Position numbers and translations under genes: made by a program
Notes under the pieces: model-generated
Seen by the model: only the letters and a program-made list of their open reading frames with translations
Databases searched by the model: none
Told to the model about the DNA's origin: nothing
Origin: Candidatus Zixiibacteriota bacterium
GTDB taxonomy: Bacteria; Zixibacteria; MSB-5A5; GN15; FEB-12
Direction: 5' to 3'
Length of the DNA stretch: 64,000 nucleotides
Assembly (NCBI GenBank): GCA_040753875.1
Contig: JBFMDV010000009.1
Span: 1 to 64,000 of the forward strand
In this document: positions 33,835 through 43,237 of the stretch, piece after piece
How positions within the stretch are numbered: the stretch's first letter is position 1
Layout of the letters: every line of letters begins with the position of its first letter

Positions 33835-35145
33835 ATGGTAAGGCAAGGCAGATTGGTTGGTATGGTGACGCTGGTGGGTCTGGCGATTGGTCCATCCCTC
33901 AAAGGACAAGTAGCCAGTCCAGGTGTTCCGCAGGACACGCTGTCGCAGGAACAAGTGGTGCGCGAGGTAGTCGCGCACAATGACCGGGCGGCGGCCATGC
34001 AATACATGGAAGCAGCGGCGAACGCCAAGATCGGACCTGCCGGTGCGTGGGACGATCCGATGCTAATGCTGGGTGTCAATAACGTGCCAACGTCGTTCGA
34101 CTTCCGCATGGACCCCATGACGATGAAGATGGTGGGGCTGAGCCAGAACATTCCGTATGCCGGTCAGAAGGGGCTGGCGTCTAAAGCAGCGCGTGCGGAC
34201 GCGGCAGCCTCAACCGATGACAAACAAACCGTTCAACTTGAGTTGGCAGCCACCGCCAGGACGGCGTACGCCGAGCTGTATTATCGGCGGAAGGCACTGG
34301 CGTATCTGGCGTCACAGTATGAGTTGCTTGATGGGGTGGTGGCGTCTACGCGCGCGAAGCTGATCGCGAACCAGGCGACGCAGGATGAACTGCTGGCGGC
34401 TCAGGCGGAACAATGGCGCATGCAGGCACAACTGGTGATGGCCGAGTCAGACGCTCAAGAGGCCGGATTCAAGCTGAACGCATTGCGTGGCCGGGCGGCC
34501 GCGGAGGCAATTCCTCCACTGGCACGACCGCTTCTGGACTCGATTCCCAAAAGTGTCGATCCATGGCTTTCATCGGCCCAAGCGCATTACCCGCCGCTGC
34601 AAAAGCTTCGCCATAAATCCGAATCGTACGGTTTCTCGGCCGGCGCGGCACGGCGGATGAGCTGGCCGATGCTGGGGCTATCGGCGAGTTACGGCATCCG
34701 TGAGAGCACGGAGATGGAAAAGCGCGACAATATGCTCAGCTTCCAGGCAACGGTTTCGCTGCCGCTGTTCAGCGGACGATCACAGCGGCAGATGGCCCGC
34801 TCGATGGAAGCGATGAAGAAGAGCTCGGATGCCGAAGCCTCACAACTGTGGCGCGATGTTGAAGCGGCACTTTCAGCGCTGCATCAGCACGCCGAGCATT
34901 ACCAGGAGAATGTGAAGATGTACGATAGCCGGATCATTCCGGCCTCGGAGGACGCATTTCGCGGAGCGCTGGCCGGTTACCAGACCAACCGGACATCACT
35001 CACCACAGTACTCAGCTATGCCCTGGCGATCTATCGCGATCGGCTTGGCATGCTTCAGCAGGCAAACAATCTGGCGAGGACCATGGCCGAGGCTGAGAAA
35101 TACGCCGGCGATCCTGGCGCATATTCGAGCTCGGAAAGACATTAG
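33835..35145 (+). CDS. TolC-family outer-membrane efflux protein (CusC-like)
   Basis: About 436 residues. I choose the ATG at 33835 because GGAG lies four bases before it and the sigma-54 start site near 33815 leaves room for it; an ATG at 33823 would place its ribosome site at the transcript end. A signal peptide ends near SLKGQ. The rest is helical with two OEP repeats: EVVAHNDRAAAMQYMEAAAN, then the membrane strand region NVPTSFDFRMDPMTMKMVGL, and a second QATVSLPLFSGRSQRQMARS. It forms the outer-membrane channel of the tripartite pump with the next two genes. The stretch DPMTMKM is Met-rich, fitting copper/silver traffic. Confidence 0.87.
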   Translation: MVRQGRLVGMVTLVGLAIGPSLKGQVASPGVPQDTLSQEQVVREVVAHNDRAAAMQYMEAAANAKIGPAGAWDDPMLMLGVNNVPTSFDFRMDPMTMKMVGLSQNIPYAGQKGLASKAARADAAASTDDKQTVQLELAATARTAYAELYYRRKALAYLASQYELLDGVVASTRAKLIANQATQDELLAAQAEQWRMQAQLVMAESDAQEAGFKLNALRGRAAAEAIPPLARPLLDSIPKSVDPWLSSAQAHYPPLQKLRHKSESYGFSAGAARRMSWPMLGLSASYGIRESTEMEKRDNMLSFQATVSLPLFSGRSQRQMARSMEAMKKSSDAEASQLWRDVEAALSALHQHAEHYQENVKMYDSRIIPASEDAFRGALAGYQTNRTSLTTVLSYALAIYRDRLGMLQQANNLARTMAEAEKYAGDPGAYSSSERH

Positions 35146-35163
35146 AATTGGGAGTTAGACGAT

Positions 35164-36903
35164 ATGACGAATACACACGAACCAATCGATCCCCACGGGC
35201 ACGACTATATGCCGGAAGGGGAAGAGGCGCCGCCGCCGTACGTGCACACTGCTGCGATCGTACGGTGGGCCATTCTGGGTGCAATGTCGCTGTTTGCGCT
35301 CATCATGATCCTGAACTACTTCGGGCTCACCAGTTGGGCGAGTGCAGATGCCGGGACGACCCAATACCATTGCCCCATGCACCCGACCTACGTCAGCAAC
35401 CAGCCGGGAGATTGCCCGATCTGCGGAATGAGTCTGGTGCCGGTCCCGAAGAATGCCAAAGATTCAGCAGCGCAGGTCGATTCACACGCGGGACATGACA
35501 TGACCTCCAATATGGAGACTTCGTCAGGTCCAAAGTACTATTGTCCGATGGACCCGGAGATCGTATCCGACACTATGGGAACTTGCAGCAAATGCGGCAT
35601 GAATCTGGAGCCGGTGCCGGTCGCGAAACCGGGTCAATATATCTGTCCTATGGATCCGCAGATTGTGTCCGATACAGCGGGCCGGTGCCCAATCTGCAAG
35701 ATGTTCCTGGAGAAAGTGCCTGAGTCGGGTTCGACGGACGCTATGAAACAAGATGCCGGCGGCGCGCAAGACATGCAAGGTATGCCGGATATGCCGGGGA
35801 TGGCCGGTACCGCGAGTTCTTCGGGAACGGCCGAAATGCAGGATATGGGTCCCGCGCCGGTGCCGGGACTGGTGCCGGTGACGATCGAGCCGGAGCGGCT
35901 GCAATTGATCGGCATCAGGACCGGTAAGGTGGAGCGACGTGTTATCGGGGACAACGCCCGCCTGGTCGGGTATGTCACGCCCGATGAAAGCAAGCTGGCT
36001 TCCATCAGCGTTCGGTTCAGCGGCTGGGTGAAAGAGTTGTTCGCCGACCAGACGGGGCAGGCGGTATGGGCCGGGCAGCCGCTGCTTTCGGTATACAGCC
36101 AGGACCTGTTTCAGGCAGAACAGGACTACCTGATAGCGCGCGAGGCAAACAGCCGGGTGGCCACTGATGTCTCGCTCGCGGGGACGCGCAAACTGATGCT
36201 CGATGCGGCGCGGCAGAGACTTCAATTGCTCGGCGTTCCGGAGCAGGAGATGTCGCGACTCGACGCCGAAAAGAAGGCGAATGCCGAGTTGACTATTCGC
36301 AGCCCGTTTGGCGGATATGTGCTGGAGAAATCGGTGGTCGCAGGGCAATTCATCGGACCGGACCAGGCGCTGTTCAAAGTTGCCGATCTGAGCACTGTTT
36401 GGGTACTGGCGGACCTGTATGAACAGGATTTGCCGTCGCTGCGGCTCGACCAGAAAGCATCGCTGCGCTTGTCGGCCTTACCCGAAGAGATATTTGAGGG
36501 AAGGGTGGCGTATATCTACCCGACCGTTTCCGCGCAGACACGGACAATCAAAGCGCGTTTGCAGTTTGTCAACCACAGTATGAAACTGCGACCGGGGATG
36601 TACGCTGAGATATCTCTCGAAAACGCCGGCAACTCGACGCTGGCCGTATCGAACGATGCAATCATGGACGGTGGCAACACGCAGTATGCATTTGTGGTCG
36701 AGGACGGCCGCCACTTCGAACCGCGCCTATTGAAACTCGGCAGGCGTGGGGACGACTACAGCGAGGTCGTCTCCGGGCTGTCTGAAGGAGAGGCGGTGGT
36801 GACAAGTGCGAATTTCCTGATCGACTCGGAAAGTCGACTCAAGGCGGCTATCAGCGGCATGGGGGGTGCCAAACCAGAATCACATGAAGGACACGTGCAG
36901 TAA
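35164..36903 (+). CDS. RND efflux periplasmic adaptor (CusB-like) with three heavy-metal-binding domains
   Basis: A 579-residue membrane-fusion protein. GGGAG precedes the ATG at 35164. A His-containing N-terminal tail and one transmembrane helix (about 34-53) are followed by three HMBD zinc-ribbon-like domains: YHCPMHPTYVSNQPGDCPIC (68-94), YYCPMDPEIVSDTMGTCSKC (125-151) and YICPMDPQIVSDTAGRCPIC (159-185). A Met/Asp-rich linker (MQGMPDMPGMAG) comes next. The adaptor core follows: VTPDESKLASISVRFSGWVK, long helical hairpin, lipoyl half-motif IRSPFGGYVLEKSVVAGQFI, beta-barrel ending VVTSANFLIDSESRLKA. Three HMBDs are more than usual; they would load metal onto the pump. Confidence 0.9.
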   Translation: MTNTHEPIDPHGHDYMPEGEEAPPPYVHTAAIVRWAILGAMSLFALIMILNYFGLTSWASADAGTTQYHCPMHPTYVSNQPGDCPICGMSLVPVPKNAKDSAAQVDSHAGHDMTSNMETSSGPKYYCPMDPEIVSDTMGTCSKCGMNLEPVPVAKPGQYICPMDPQIVSDTAGRCPICKMFLEKVPESGSTDAMKQDAGGAQDMQGMPDMPGMAGTASSSGTAEMQDMGPAPVPGLVPVTIEPERLQLIGIRTGKVERRVIGDNARLVGYVTPDESKLASISVRFSGWVKELFADQTGQAVWAGQPLLSVYSQDLFQAEQDYLIAREANSRVATDVSLAGTRKLMLDAARQRLQLLGVPEQEMSRLDAEKKANAELTIRSPFGGYVLEKSVVAGQFIGPDQALFKVADLSTVWVLADLYEQDLPSLRLDQKASLRLSALPEEIFEGRVAYIYPTVSAQTRTIKARLQFVNHSMKLRPGMYAEISLENAGNSTLAVSNDAIMDGGNTQYAFVVEDGRHFEPRLLKLGRRGDDYSEVVSGLSEGEAVVTSANFLIDSESRLKAAISGMGGAKPESHEGHVQ

Positions 36904-36923
36904 GCACCGGAAAGCAGGCGGCC

Positions 36924-39900
36924 ATGATAAACGCGATTATCGAATACTGCGCGCGCAACAAAACAGTGGTGCTGATCGGGGCGTTATTCGCCGTGGTGGG
37001 CGCCTGGTATTCAATCACGAACGTCCCGCTGGACGCCATACCGGACCTGTCCGACACACAGGTGATTTTATTCTCCCAGTGGATGGGCCGAAGCCCCGAT
37101 CTGGTGGAAGACCAGATTACATATCCCATAACCACCGCCCTTTTGTCGGCGCCGCATGTGACGGCCGTGCGCGGCTATTCGATGTTCGGTATGTCGTTCA
37201 TTTATGTCATCTTCGAGGACGGCACCGACATCTACTGGGCACGCAGTCGCGTTATCGAATACATGAAACAGATAGAGGGGAAACTTCCGGCCGGTGTGAC
37301 ACCGACCATCGGACCTGACGCGACGTCGGTCGGCTGGGTCTATCAGTATGCATTGATCGATACCACCGGTACGCACGACCTGGCCGAGCTTCGCACCTTT
37401 CAGGATTTCAATCTCCGTTACGCGCTCTCGTCCGTCCCGGGAGTGGCCGAAGTGGCCAGCATCGGCGGATACCAGAAGCAATACCAGGTAGAGATCGATC
37501 CGGCGAAGTTGAAGGCGTATGGCTTGTCGATAGGGGATGTCAGCCGCGCCATTCGGGCCGGTAATAATGATGTTGGCGGGCGAGTTATAGAAATGACCGG
37601 TCGCGAGTATTTTGTCCGTGGCCAGGGATATGTGCAGGACCTCAACGCGCTTCGACAGGTCAGCCTGGGTGCATCGCCTGACGGGACGCCGATTCTTCTT
37701 GGCAATGTGGCCAAAGTGAGTTTTGGTCCGGAAATTCGCAGGGGACTTGGGGAATTCGACGGTGAGGGGGAAGCAGTGGGTGGGACAGTCATCATGCGCT
37801 ATGGCGAGAACGCGCTCGATGTAATCAGCCGAGTCAAGGCGAGAATCGACGAATTGAAGCCGGGTTTTCCTGCCGGCGTGGAACTTCGCGCTGTCTATGA
37901 CCGCAGCAGTCTTATCGATCGGGCGATCCACACGTTGAAAAACAGTCTTATCGAGGAGGGAATAGTTGTCGCGGCGGTCATCATCATATTCCTGCTTCAT
38001 TTCGGAAGCTCGCTGGTGCCGATTATTGCGCTGCCGTTGGCGGTGGCGCTGGCGTTTATCCCCATGCACTTGTTGGGGATCAATTCCAACATCATGAGCC
38101 TGGGCGGTATTGCCATCGCGATCGGCGCCATGGTGGATGCCAGTATCGTGCTGGTGGAGAATTCTCACAAGCGACTGGAGAAAGCACCGCCCGGGTCGAA
38201 CCGCACGGACGTAATTATCGCCGCCGCGAAGGAAGTCGGGCCCGCCATATTCTACTCACTGCTCATCATAACGATCGCCTTCCTGCCCATTTTTGCCCTG
38301 ACCGGCCAGGCGGGGAAGATGTTTTCGCCGCTGGCGTGGACCAAAACATTTGCCATGTTCTTCTCAGCCGTGGTGGCGATCACGGTGGCGCCAGCATTGA
38401 TGACGATCCTCATCCGTGGGAAGATCCACCCGGAATCCAAACATCCGGTTTCGCGCTATCTCATCTCGATCTACAAGCCGTTCGTGTACGTGGCGCTTAG
38501 AAACCCCAGGACCACGATAGCCATTGGTCTGGCCGCTATCATCTCGGCCATACCTATGCTCCCGAAGATCGGCTCGGAGTTCATGCCGCCTTTGAACGAA
38601 GGGGACATTCTGTATATGCCGACCACGTTCCCGAATATCTCCATCGAACAGGCCAAACAGTACATGCAGTTTCAGGATCGGGTGATCAAATCGTTCCCCG
38701 AGGTGATCTCAGTTTATGGTAAGGCTGGTCGCTCCGAAACCGCCACTGATCCGGCGCCGCTCTCCATGCTTGAAACGGTCGTGCAACTGAAGCCGCCGAG
38801 TGAGTGGCGCAAGGTGCCGGAGAACCGATGGTATTCGGGCTGGGCGCCGGAGTTTGTAAAGAAAATGCTTCGACCTGTCTGGCCGGAAGAACGGACAATC
38901 TCCTGGAAGGAACTGATCGCCGAGTTTGACAAGGCGATGCAGATGCCGGGCTGGACCAACGCCTGGACGATGCCGATCAAGACCCGCATCGACATGCTCT
39001 CGACTGGTATTCGTACACCGATCGGAATCAAGATATTCGGTACTGATCTGAAGGAGATAGAAAATATCGGCATGCAGCTTGAGCGATCGGTATCAAAGAT
39101 CCCGGGGACACGCAGTGTTTATTCCGATCGGAACACCGGCGGTTATTACGTAGATATCATTCCGGACCGCGCCGCCATTGCGCGATATGGTCTGAGCATG
39201 CAGGATGTTCAGGATGTTATCGAGGCAGCGATTGGCGGGATGCCGCTGTCGGTAACGGTCGAGGGGCGGAATCGATTCTCTATCAACCTCAGATACCCAC
39301 GTGATCTTCGTGACGATCTCGAAAAGTTGAAAGCGATCGAGGTGCCGTTGCCGCAGCGAACGAACCCGGCCGGCTCGTCCGCAATGGGACAAATGGGTGC
39401 TATTGGACCGACCGGCGGGTCGCCGATGCTCGCCAGCACCGATGCGTCGCTCGACTATCAGGTCTGGGCGCAGATGGACAGGATGGGGAGTGGAGCCGGC
39501 TCGGGCAGTTCGCTGCCGACCGGGGCTGCTTCAGTCATGACCGGCGGCATGAATGGCCAGGCGGCGCCATCGAGCGGCGCCTCAAGCGCGTTTAGCTTCC
39601 CGGAAGGGCGCCCGCATGTGCCGCTGGGACAGATCGCCGAGATCAAGATAGCCAGCGGTCCGCCCATGATCCGAGATGAAAACGGCATGCTGGTCGGATA
39701 TGTCTATGTGGACATGGACCAGGCCAAGCGGGATATCGGCGGCTATGTAAACGAAGCCAAGCAGGTGGTGGCGAAAGAGGTCAGTATTCCCGCCGGATAC
39801 CATCTCAAGTGGACAGGGCAATATGAGTTACTTGAAGTCATGGCGCGCCGGATGAAGGTGGTCATTCCGATCACGATTCTCCTCGTCATCATCCTCCTGT

Positions 39901-40385
39901 ATCTGAACTTCCGCAATATCACGGAGACGCTCATCGTGTTGGCCTCGGTGCCGTTCGCATTGGTCGGAAGCATCTGGCTCATGTATTTTCTCGGATACAA
40001 CTACTCGACTGCCACGCTTGTCGGGATCATTGCGCTGGTTGGCTTGGCCACCGAAACCGGTATTGTGATGATCTTGTACCTCGACCATGCCTATGAGCGC
40101 CGCAAGAAGGCCGGCAAGGTACGGGATCTGAACGACATCATCTGGGCGCACATGGAAGGGACAGTGATGCGGGTACGGCCGAAGTTGATGACGGTTGGCA
40201 CCACGATGATCGGGCTCGTGCCGCTCTTGTGGGCGACCGGTACCGGTGCTGATGTCATGAAGCGGATTGCCGCGCCGATGGTAGGGGGGCTTATCAGCTC
40301 GACGTTTCTGACACTTGAGATCATCCCGGTAGTGTACACGTACTGGCGGTTGTGGCAGATCAAGCATGAGAAGCGCGCAGCCTGA
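36924..40385 (+). CDS. CusA-type heavy-metal RND efflux pump
   Basis: A 1153-residue inner-membrane pump, longer than the usual 1040 or so. It has twelve transmembrane helices and the RND layout with DAIPDLSDTQVI near the N-terminus. The three methionines that bind Cu(I)/Ag(I) in E. coli CusA are kept in DILYMPTT (M565), PLSMLET (M615) and RIDMLSTG (M691), which points to monovalent copper/silver rather than Zn/Co/Ni. The extra length lies mainly at residues about 812-892, a Gly/Ser/Ala/Met-rich insert with seven methionines inside the second periplasmic part, before HVPLGQIAEIKI. Third gene of the sigma-54-driven operon. Confidence 0.93.
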   Translation: MINAIIEYCARNKTVVLIGALFAVVGAWYSITNVPLDAIPDLSDTQVILFSQWMGRSPDLVEDQITYPITTALLSAPHVTAVRGYSMFGMSFIYVIFEDGTDIYWARSRVIEYMKQIEGKLPAGVTPTIGPDATSVGWVYQYALIDTTGTHDLAELRTFQDFNLRYALSSVPGVAEVASIGGYQKQYQVEIDPAKLKAYGLSIGDVSRAIRAGNNDVGGRVIEMTGREYFVRGQGYVQDLNALRQVSLGASPDGTPILLGNVAKVSFGPEIRRGLGEFDGEGEAVGGTVIMRYGENALDVISRVKARIDELKPGFPAGVELRAVYDRSSLIDRAIHTLKNSLIEEGIVVAAVIIIFLLHFGSSLVPIIALPLAVALAFIPMHLLGINSNIMSLGGIAIAIGAMVDASIVLVENSHKRLEKAPPGSNRTDVIIAAAKEVGPAIFYSLLIITIAFLPIFALTGQAGKMFSPLAWTKTFAMFFSAVVAITVAPALMTILIRGKIHPESKHPVSRYLISIYKPFVYVALRNPRTTIAIGLAAIISAIPMLPKIGSEFMPPLNEGDILYMPTTFPNISIEQAKQYMQFQDRVIKSFPEVISVYGKAGRSETATDPAPLSMLETVVQLKPPSEWRKVPENRWYSGWAPEFVKKMLRPVWPEERTISWKELIAEFDKAMQMPGWTNAWTMPIKTRIDMLSTGIRTPIGIKIFGTDLKEIENIGMQLERSVSKIPGTRSVYSDRNTGGYYVDIIPDRAAIARYGLSMQDVQDVIEAAIGGMPLSVTVEGRNRFSINLRYPRDLRDDLEKLKAIEVPLPQRTNPAGSSAMGQMGAIGPTGGSPMLASTDASLDYQVWAQMDRMGSGAGSGSSLPTGAASVMTGGMNGQAAPSSGASSAFSFPEGRPHVPLGQIAEIKIASGPPMIRDENGMLVGYVYVDMDQAKRDIGGYVNEAKQVVAKEVSIPAGYHLKWTGQYELLEVMARRMKVVIPITILLVIILLYLNFRNITETLIVLASVPFALVGSIWLMYFLGYNYSTATLVGIIALVGLATETGIVMILYLDHAYERRKKAGKVRDLNDIIWAHMEGTVMRVRPKLMTVGTTMIGLVPLLWATGTGADVMKRIAAPMVGGLISSTFLTLEIIPVVYTYWRLWQIKHEKRAA

Positions 40386-40387
40386 AA

Positions 40388-41608
40388 TCAGGGCTTCTCG
40401 CGAAGCAGCAAGTCGGAAGTCGATTGAACTTGGGACTGTACGCTTAGCGGCCTAAGGGCATCGGCAATGAGTCGATTGCCCAGGGGTCGGAAGTGGCCGC
40501 CATCCTCAAAAAACAGCTGCCACGGCGGCTCCCCGGAGTCACGAAGGACCTGCCGGACATCGACCATAGTGAAACCCTCCTTTCTAAGATTGGCTACGAG
40601 CGTGCCAAACTGATCCGGTAGACGTTTGCGCCATCGGGATGGAAACGCGGTCGCCTGATCCGGGATCAGCATGTAGATGACCTTCGCATCGTGTCTTGCA
40701 GCTTCGTCCTTCAACCGCCGCATGAGGGTGAGCACCAAAGGAGAGGTCTCTCGTTCGTCGCTGAGTATACCGAATAGTCCGCGTGCCTTTTTGTACGTCC
40801 ACCAACCTAAAGACGCGAGCGGTGAAAAACCGCACCGTTGATAGCCGGTGAATTCGGCGTAGTATTCATCACTCGCCACAAGACTGTCGAGCAGGTCGTT
40901 GTGTTGGAATACCGTTCGCCAGATATCACGGTGCGGAACGGGCATCAACGTAAGAGCTGTATCGCGCATAATAAGGCGTGGCTTAAAGTGCGGCATGTAG
41001 ACTTCCTGCGGATATCGTAACGGCAGGTACCGGTTGTCAAGTCCATCGGAAGGATGGTAGGGAAGTCCGACAGCGATCACGTTCGCGTTGTATTGCCAAA
41101 GTCGATTGGAATAGGCGAGGTACATCTGGTCCAGCGTGTAAAGCATGGTGGCGAAGTTGAGACATTCTGTGGTCGAGTCTTCCAAGTACGCTGAAATGGT
41201 CTCATCGGTTGTGACCGCGGCACCTCCGTTGGTCAGCGAACTACCAAGAAAGAGCGCGCGAATCGGCGTGGTCCGGTCCAGGCCATACTCATGCATCGAG
41301 CGAGCGCCGTTGGCGTCGAGTTGCCATTTGTCGCGGCTGGCATTAGGGCGATTTCGCCATCCCAGCAAAGAATCATACACGAGGTAATCATCGCGGTCAT
41401 CCAAAAAGCGGATCGTGGTCATGCGGGCGCGGTCGCCGAGGTAGGCGGACAAGTAGACATGTTTTGGTACTATTAGCGGTCCCACTAGTGATACGATGAG
41501 TTCGGCGGCAACGAGAATCAGCGTAGCGTACCACAACGCCGGTGCACCGCGGCGGAGATGGACCAACTGCTTGAATAGTGAAGGGGCGTTTGTCTCAATG
41601 TTATTCAT
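40388..41608 (-). CDS. SGNH/AlgJ-like acyl-transfer partner, membrane anchored
   Basis: A 406-residue protein with one N-terminal transmembrane helix (about 24-46, LWYATLILVAAELIVSLVGP) and a large outer domain. The outer domain has SGNH-hydrolase-like elements: RALFLGSSLTNGG with the candidate catalytic Ser, an Asn/Gly-type block (VIAVGLPYHPSDG), and a late EDGGHFRPLGNRLIADAL with a candidate Asp/Gly-His pair. Such proteins work with MBOAT transferases in adding acetyl groups to exopolysaccharides or cell-wall glycans. The MBOAT gene ends 3 bp upstream in the same operon. The stop lies 2 bp from the converging CusA stop. Glycan substrate unknown. Confidence 0.7.
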   Translation of the reverse strand: MNNIETNAPSLFKQLVHLRRGAPALWYATLILVAAELIVSLVGPLIVPKHVYLSAYLGDRARMTTIRFLDDRDDYLVYDSLLGWRNRPNASRDKWQLDANGARSMHEYGLDRTTPIRALFLGSSLTNGGAAVTTDETISAYLEDSTTECLNFATMLYTLDQMYLAYSNRLWQYNANVIAVGLPYHPSDGLDNRYLPLRYPQEVYMPHFKPRLIMRDTALTLMPVPHRDIWRTVFQHNDLLDSLVASDEYYAEFTGYQRCGFSPLASLGWWTYKKARGLFGILSDERETSPLVLTLMRRLKDEAARHDAKVIYMLIPDQATAFPSRWRKRLPDQFGTLVANLRKEGFTMVDVRQVLRDSGEPPWQLFFEDGGHFRPLGNRLIADALRPLSVQSQVQSTSDLLLREKP

Positions 41609-41611
41609 ATC

Positions 41612-43063
41612 TCAAAACTGAAAGTAGATGAACTGGCTGGTCTGTCCCGGCCGGGCGTTGAAGAGAAACAGTATCAAGGCCACGTATGCGACGGCGGCGG
41701 TTATGGCGGGGACAGATGCCTTTACGGTCGGTCGATGCTCCAGCAGCCATCCGGCAATGTGGTCAACCGCAAAGGCGAAGAACGCTCCCCATACCATCAT
41801 CGGGAGTTGCAACTGTTTCACCCCAGAGCCAGAGAACAGGCCAGTCAGGTAGGAAGCAAACGCATCAAAGCTATTGGATCGAAAGAGCACCCATGAAACC
41901 AGCAAGGCCGCCTGCGTGATAAGCCATGCCGCCACTATTCCGAATGAGAACCAGCTATTGTCGGATTTCTTTGTCTCAACCGCCGCACGGGATCGATGCC
42001 AAATTTCGTAGGTGACAATGTAGATGCCGTGAAGCGCTCCCCACGCCACAAATGTCCAGCTGGCTCCATGCCAGAGTCCGCAGATGACAAAGACGACGAA
42101 CAGGCTAAAATGGGAGCGAAGCCGGATTTTCCAGCCGCCACTGAACGGAATGTTCTTTGCCAACGCCCACCAGATATAGTCACGAAGCCATCGCGATAGC
42201 GTGATATGCCACCGCCGCCAGAACTCGGCGATGTTCACGGCGAGGTAGGGGAAGTTGAAGTTCTCCGGCAGTTTCAGGCCCAACAGGCGTGCCACGCCAA
42301 CGGCCATGCTGGAGTACCCCGAGAAGTCGGCATATATCTGAACGGCGTATCCCGCCATGGCCAGCCAGTGAAGACCTGCCGAGTAGCTCTCTGGAGCGGC
42401 AAAGACCGGATCGACGAGATACAGCGCCAGCGTGTCGGCGATGAACAGTTTCTTGAACAGACCGAGCAGAATCCGACGGAGGCCCACCTCCAGATCGGCG
42501 GGGGTGGGCTGTCTTTCCTTCCGAAACTGGGGCAGGAACTGGCGGGCACGAGTGATGGGACCGGCCACAATATGGCCGAAAAAGCCGGCGAAGACCGCAA
42601 AGTGAAGCGAGGAACCGGTCGGCTTGATCTGACCGCGATAGATGTCCAGAGTGTACGTGAGCATTTGGAACGTGTAGTACGAGAGGCCGAGCGGGAGAAT
42701 AATGTGTCGAGTGACCGACGACACGGTGAATCCCGCCGACGCCAGCATCGCAGCAAAACTCTCGACGAAGAAATTGTAGTACTTGAAATATCCGAGCACG
42801 CCAACACTTACGATGAGACTGACCAGCAGCCAGGCGCGCCGGCGCACCGGTCGGTCGGCCTGATCGATCTGGCTGCCGCAGACATAATTGACGGCGGCAA
42901 GGGAAAACAAGAGTGCCAGGAAGCGCCAGTCCCAGTACGCGTAGAAGAGGCAATTGGCGGATAGAAGCAACCAGACCTGCGGGCGATTCGGTAAATACCA
43001 GTAGACCAGGAAAACGCCAATCAGGAATACGGCAAAGACGGATGATGCAAAGCTCATGATCAC
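41612..43063 (-). CDS. MBOAT-family membrane O-acyltransferase (AlgI-like)
   Basis: A 483-residue polytopic membrane protein that moves acyl groups across the membrane to extracytoplasmic polymers. The start may be GTG 43063 or ATG 43057. Family marks include the WDWRFLALLFSLAAVNY region, HIILPLGLSYYTFQMLTYTL, FFGHIVAGPITRARQFLPQF, FWRRWHITLSRWLRDYIW and the conserved His in CGLWHGASWTFVAWGALHG. It is paired with the SGNH protein downstream. AlgI/DltB/PatA relatives act on alginate, teichoic acid or peptidoglycan; which one applies here cannot be decided because no polymer synthesis genes are nearby. Confidence 0.92.
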   Translation of the reverse strand: MIMSFASSVFAVFLIGVFLVYWYLPNRPQVWLLLSANCLFYAYWDWRFLALLFSLAAVNYVCGSQIDQADRPVRRRAWLLVSLIVSVGVLGYFKYYNFFVESFAAMLASAGFTVSSVTRHIILPLGLSYYTFQMLTYTLDIYRGQIKPTGSSLHFAVFAGFFGHIVAGPITRARQFLPQFRKERQPTPADLEVGLRRILLGLFKKLFIADTLALYLVDPVFAAPESYSAGLHWLAMAGYAVQIYADFSGYSSMAVGVARLLGLKLPENFNFPYLAVNIAEFWRRWHITLSRWLRDYIWWALAKNIPFSGGWKIRLRSHFSLFVVFVICGLWHGASWTFVAWGALHGIYIVTYEIWHRSRAAVETKKSDNSWFSFGIVAAWLITQAALLVSWVLFRSNSFDAFASYLTGLFSGSGVKQLQLPMMVWGAFFAFAVDHIAGWLLEHRPTVKASVPAITAAVAYVALILFLFNARPGQTSQFIYFQF

Positions 43064-43160
43064 CTGCGTATGTTTGGCGGCACCGGATCAGACCGCCAAG
43101 CATACAATGTGGACCAGTGTGGTCCAAGTCCTTTTTGCGGTAGGGCCGTCTCAATAACAA

Positions 43161-43188
43161 CAGGCAGGTACCTTCGGACACCTGCCTG
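43161..43188 (-). terminator. Hairpin terminator of the RRM gene
   Basis: Arms CAGGCAGGT (43161-43169) and ACCTGCCTG (43180-43188) form a 9-bp perfect stem. On the minus strand it is followed by TTGTTATTG, a moderate U-run, 50 bp beyond the RRM stop codon. Confidence 0.65.
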
Positions 43189-43237
43189 ACAACTCTCACT
43201 GAAGATGACGCCTGAACGGGTCGTGTCGTTCGGAGAA

